Below are positions 7,332 to 9,293 of a stretch of 9,293 nt of DNA, piece by piece (positions within the stretch are counted from its first letter, which is position 1; every line of letters starts with the position of its first letter). The notes below the pieces were generated by a model, which did not search any database, was not told where the DNA came from, and was given only the letters and a program-made list of their open reading frames with translations. A program made the position numbers and the translations under genes. This DNA comes from Chloroflexota bacterium (GTDB lineage: Bacteria > Chloroflexota > Dehalococcoidia > GIF9 > UBA5629), in NCBI GenBank assembly GCA_026389635.1, contig JAPLHM010000154.1, positions 1 to 9,293 on the forward strand, in the 5' to 3' direction.

Positions 7332-7469
7332 TTACTGCGCGAAGTATAGAATGGCGATCGCTATGGTCAGGCTGATGAAAACGACGCCATCGAAGACCAT
7401 GCCCCCGAATATGGTGAGGAGTTTGCGGTCGTTGTTCAGGATGGAATTGAGTCTTTTTGCTCCGATCAT
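7332..7469 (-). CDS. Small single-pass membrane protein in division operon
   Basis: A 45-residue frame with ATG at 7469 and TAA at 7332. A perfect AGGAGG (7478-7483) lies eight bases upstream of the ATG, as strong as those of the neighbouring genes. The product starts with a basic segment (K5, R6, then D15, R16, K17) followed by a hydrophobic stretch from about L18 to A44, long enough for one membrane helix. The positive-inside rule places the N-terminus in the cytoplasm. It starts 24 bases after the rsmH stop and ends 45 bases before ftsA. This is roughly where ftsL stands in other bacteria, but it has no periplasmic coiled coil and is far too short to be a normal FtsL. I do not recognise the family. 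A role in anchoring or modulating FtsA/FtsZ is a guess from position. Confidence 0.75.
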   Translation of the reverse strand: MIGAKRLNSILNNDRKLLTIFGGMVFDGVVFISLTIAIAILYFAQ

Positions 7470-7492
7470 TCTCTTTGCCTCCTGTACTTTTT

Positions 7493-8428
7493 TTATAACT
7501 TGACAGCCACGCGGAGTTTGGCGCTCCGGCTGCGTGGGTTTCTCTCGGTCTCTTGCTCTGTGGGATTCACGGGATGCCTGCTGACCAGCTCCAGGGTCGG
7601 CTTATGCTGGCAGCGGCACTGCGGTATGCTGGGCGGACAGATGCAACCCCTGGTCTCGCGCAGCATAAAGTTCTTGACGATGCGGTCCTCCAGGGAGTGA
7701 TAACTGATCACGGCCAGCCTGCCGCCGCTCGATAGACAGTTAATGCTCTGGTCCAGCGCGGTGGTCAGGTGGTCGAGCTCGCGGTTGACCGCTATGCGCA
7801 ATGCCTGGAAGGTCCTGGTCGCGGGGTGTATCTTGCTGTAACGGTCGCCCACTGCGGCGGCGACAATAGCGGCCAGGTCTTCAGTATCTGAAATGGGCCG
7901 GTGGTCAACTATTGTCCGGGCTATCTTATGCGCCAGGGGCTCCTCGCCGTAGATGAGTATGAGCTGGGCAAGCTTGTCCTCGGGCAGCCGGTTGACGATG
8001 TCCGCGGCGGTAAGCTGCTCGTCCGGGTTGAATCTCATATCAAGTGGACCGTTCAACTGGAAGCTGAAGCCGCGCTCGGCGCTGGCTAACTGCAGCGATG
8101 AAAGGCCGAGGTCGAAGAGTATGCCGTCGGCGGCGCTGAAGCCGGTTTCGCGGCAGATGTTCTCAAGGTTGTAAAAGTTGTCGTTGATGATAACCGAGTT
8201 TTCGAAGAAATCGTAGAGATTGTGCTGGGCCAGCCTGATGGCCTCGGGGTCGGCGTCTATGCCCAGCAACTGGCCGCCGGGCCGGCACCTTGCTAAAATG
8301 GCCAGTGAATGTCCCCCGCCCCCCAGTGTGCAATCAATGTAGCGTCCCCCCGGCCTGACATCCAGCGCCTCGACTACCTCATCCACGAGGACCGGTGTAT
8401 GCACCCTGTTGGCTAAAGCGAGGCTCAT
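7493..8428 (-). CDS. rsmH: 16S rRNA (cytosine-1402-N4)-methyltransferase RsmH
   Basis: SAM-dependent enzyme (formerly MraW) that N4-methylates C1402 in the decoding centre of 16S rRNA. The 311-residue length is typical. Hallmarks in order: HTPVLVDEVVEAL (10-22), SAM-binding DCTLGGGGHS (32-41), GIDADPEA (56-63), GILFDLGLSS (102-111), RGFSFQLNGPLDMRF (119-133), NRELDHL (215-221), SYHSLEDRIVKNFM (242-255), and C-terminal RSRSAKLRVA (299-308). A four-cysteine cluster, GCICPPSIPQCRC (261-273), is also present. The ATG overlaps the mraZ stop as ATGA, and GGAGG (8436-8440) lies seven bases upstream inside mraZ, so the two genes are translationally coupled. Confidence 0.98.
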   Translation of the reverse strand: MSLALANRVHTPVLVDEVVEALDVRPGGRYIDCTLGGGGHSLAILARCRPGGQLLGIDADPEAIRLAQHNLYDFFENSVIINDNFYNLENICRETGFSAADGILFDLGLSSLQLASAERGFSFQLNGPLDMRFNPDEQLTAADIVNRLPEDKLAQLILIYGEEPLAHKIARTIVDHRPISDTEDLAAIVAAAVGDRYSKIHPATRTFQALRIAVNRELDHLTTALDQSINCLSSGGRLAVISYHSLEDRIVKNFMLRETRGCICPPSIPQCRCQHKPTLELVSRHPVNPTEQETERNPRSRSAKLRVAVKL

Positions 8429-8853
8429 TTCCTTTCCTCCAAAATCTCCATCAACTGGCGCGCGTCGTCAGAGGACGGGCGTTCTTTTTGCCACTGGACG
8501 GGGTTCCAGATCTCAAAGCAATTATTGGCGCCCAGCACCACCGCGGCGTCCGATATGGCGCACCTTTCACGCAGCGCTGAGGGCAGGGAGATCCTTCCCT
8601 GGTTGTCTATGCTGACCTCGTTGGCGTTGCTGAAGATGAAGCGGTTGACCTTCCTCTCCTTGTCGGAGATGAGGAAGCTGGACGGGGCCTGGTTGGTGGT
8701 CATCTTGTTCCAGTCGGCCCTGGTATAGACGGTGATGCAGTTGTCGGCCACTAAGGTCAGCACCAGGCCGTCCTCGATCTCTTTGCGGAAACGGGGAGGA
8801 AGGGGCAGCCGCCCCTTGTTATCAACCTTGTATTCGTATTCGCCTAAAAACAT
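8425..8853 (-). CDS. mraZ: Transcriptional regulator MraZ
   Basis: DNA-binding regulator of the division/cell-wall operon; in characterised bacteria it forms ring oligomers and binds short direct repeats in its own promoter. The 142-residue protein has the two SpoVT/AbrB-like halves, each with its signature: DNKGRLPLPPRFR (11-23) and DNQGRISLPSALR (83-95). GEYEYKVD opens the first half and IWNPVQW (115-121) closes the second, as usual. The ATG at 8853 has only a modest AAGG (8864-8867) ten bases upstream. The 23-base gap from the preceding gene holds no repeats, so its operator is probably the box array at 9249-9283, one gene further upstream. Confidence 0.97.
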   Translation of the reverse strand: MFLGEYEYKVDNKGRLPLPPRFRKEIEDGLVLTLVADNCITVYTRADWNKMTTNQAPSSFLISDKERKVNRFIFSNANEVSIDNQGRISLPSALRERCAISDAAVVLGANNCFEIWNPVQWQKERPSSDDARQLMEILEERK

Positions 8854-8876
8854 TACAGTTTAACCTTCAAACCCGC

Positions 8877-9242
8877 TTATACTAAGAGGGCCTCCCTTTG
8901 AACTTCTCCTTCGAGGTTCCTGATGGCGCTCCAGTCCAGCATAGCCAGTTCCCGCAGATAGTCGCCCAGCGCATGCCGGGGGTTTAACGAGTAGTGCGCG
9001 ATGCCGCTGGCGCAGTACATCTCCTCCACCATCCCCTTGTCTATTAATTCCCGCAACAGCTCGCGCAGGTGGTAGTGCGTGACATCCAGCACATGCGCAA
9101 TGCCGTCGAGGTTGAACTTGGCCTGGGGATGCCTGCTCCAGAAGAGCAGCAGACGTAAGCGGTGTCCCGTGAAATCATTTTCCCTGAGAAAAGAGATCAG
9201 ATCGTGGTCCGTCATGTGCACGCACTGACTATCTATTACCAT
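8877..9242 (-). CDS. Winged-helix DNA-binding protein, first gene of division operon
   Basis: A 121-residue protein with no recognised family. Residues about 27-88 read as a winged helix-turn-helix: a first helix (RLRLLLFWSRHP), a second about 45-53 (LDGIAHVLD), a recognition helix about 54-68 (VTHYHLRELLRELID), then two short strands and a wing ending at HYSLNP (83-88). No ligand domain or membrane segment is seen; the tail is short and acidic. The ATG at 9242 has GGGGA (9249-9253) six bases upstream as the only plausible ribosome site. An in-frame ATG at 9215 (M10) has none but would begin at MTDHDLISFL and cannot be excluded. It lies directly behind the MraZ-type repeats and 23 bases ahead of mraZ, suggesting a second regulator of the division genes. 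The function is inferred from fold and position only. Confidence 0.82.
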   Translation of the reverse strand: MVIDSQCVHMTDHDLISFLRENDFTGHRLRLLLFWSRHPQAKFNLDGIAHVLDVTHYHLRELLRELIDKGMVEEMYCASGIAHYSLNPRHALGDYLRELAMLDWSAIRNLEGEVQREALLV

Positions 9243-9248
9243 GTCGTT

Positions 9249-9283
9249 TCCCCTTTTTTACCACTTTTTACCACTATGTCCCA
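9249..9283 (-). promoter_or_regulatory. MraZ-type operator: four boxes at 10-bp period
   Basis: Reading leftward the boxes are TGGGA (9279-9283), TGGTA (9269-9273), TGGTA (9259-9263) and GGGGA (9249-9253), each separated by exactly 5 bp. The middle two lie in repeated AAAGTGGTAA-like units. This matches the known MraZ sites of direct TGGGN repeats with 5-bp spacers, and the AAAGTG-type repeats reported for Mycoplasma. The last box also serves as the likely ribosome binding sequence of the winged-helix gene. A weak -10-like AATAAT is at 9283-9288; its -35 would be outside the window. Confidence 0.72.
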
Positions 9284-9293
9284 TTATTGACTC

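Noticed and set aside
7354..7361. GCGATCGC palindrome
   Set aside because: Single occurrence noticed, inside the small membrane protein gene; likely chance.
1..9293. CRISPR array, insertion sequence, tRNA, phage or defence genes
   Set aside because: No repeat-spacer pattern, transposase or tRNA-like fold was seen; the window is a conserved housekeeping region.

Overview
All nine genes read leftward (minus strand). The window carries two compact transcription units: a cell-division unit at the right and a deoxynucleotide/purine unit at the left. A possible structured RNA of the opposite orientation sits at the left edge. The gene set points to Chloroflexota, most likely class Dehalococcoidia: mraZ-rsmH-ftsA-ftsZ with no murein genes between them, directly followed by nrdR and a B12-dependent ribonucleotide reductase, then a GAF/HPRT fusion. 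That assignment is an inference from gene content and protein flavour, not from a marker gene or a search.

Right unit (9283 down to 4858): a small winged-helix protein, MraZ, RsmH, an unlisted 45-residue single-pass membrane protein with a strong ribosome binding site, FtsA and FtsZ. Just upstream of the first gene are four 5-bp boxes spaced exactly 10 bp apart (TGGGA, TGGTA, TGGTA, GGGGA). They have the form of a MraZ operator, so the winged-helix gene is probably the first gene of a MraZ-autoregulated operon. A GC-rich hairpin after ftsZ closes the unit.

Left unit (4837 down to 137): a promoter (TTGACT, 17 bp, TAGTAT) carries two NrdR-box-like palindromes 31 bp apart, one filling the -35/-10 spacer and one just past the start site. 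Behind it lie nrdR, nrdJ (overlapping nrdR by 11 bases) and a three-part protein: GAF domain, a PD-(D/E)XK-like middle domain lacking the usual lysine, and a hypoxanthine phosphoribosyltransferase domain with an unusual flexible loop. The logic is NrdR sensing ATP/dATP and repressing itself and the reductase, with a purine-salvage-type enzyme co-transcribed.

Left edge (1 to 129): the ends of a 117-base stretch pair into a 14-bp stem in which both wobble pairs are G-U only when read on the plus strand. A run of T follows on that same strand. This suggests a plus-strand structured RNA of unknown family, convergent with the GAF/HPRT gene.

Gene-free stretches are all short. The longest are 1-136 and 4778-4917, both described below.
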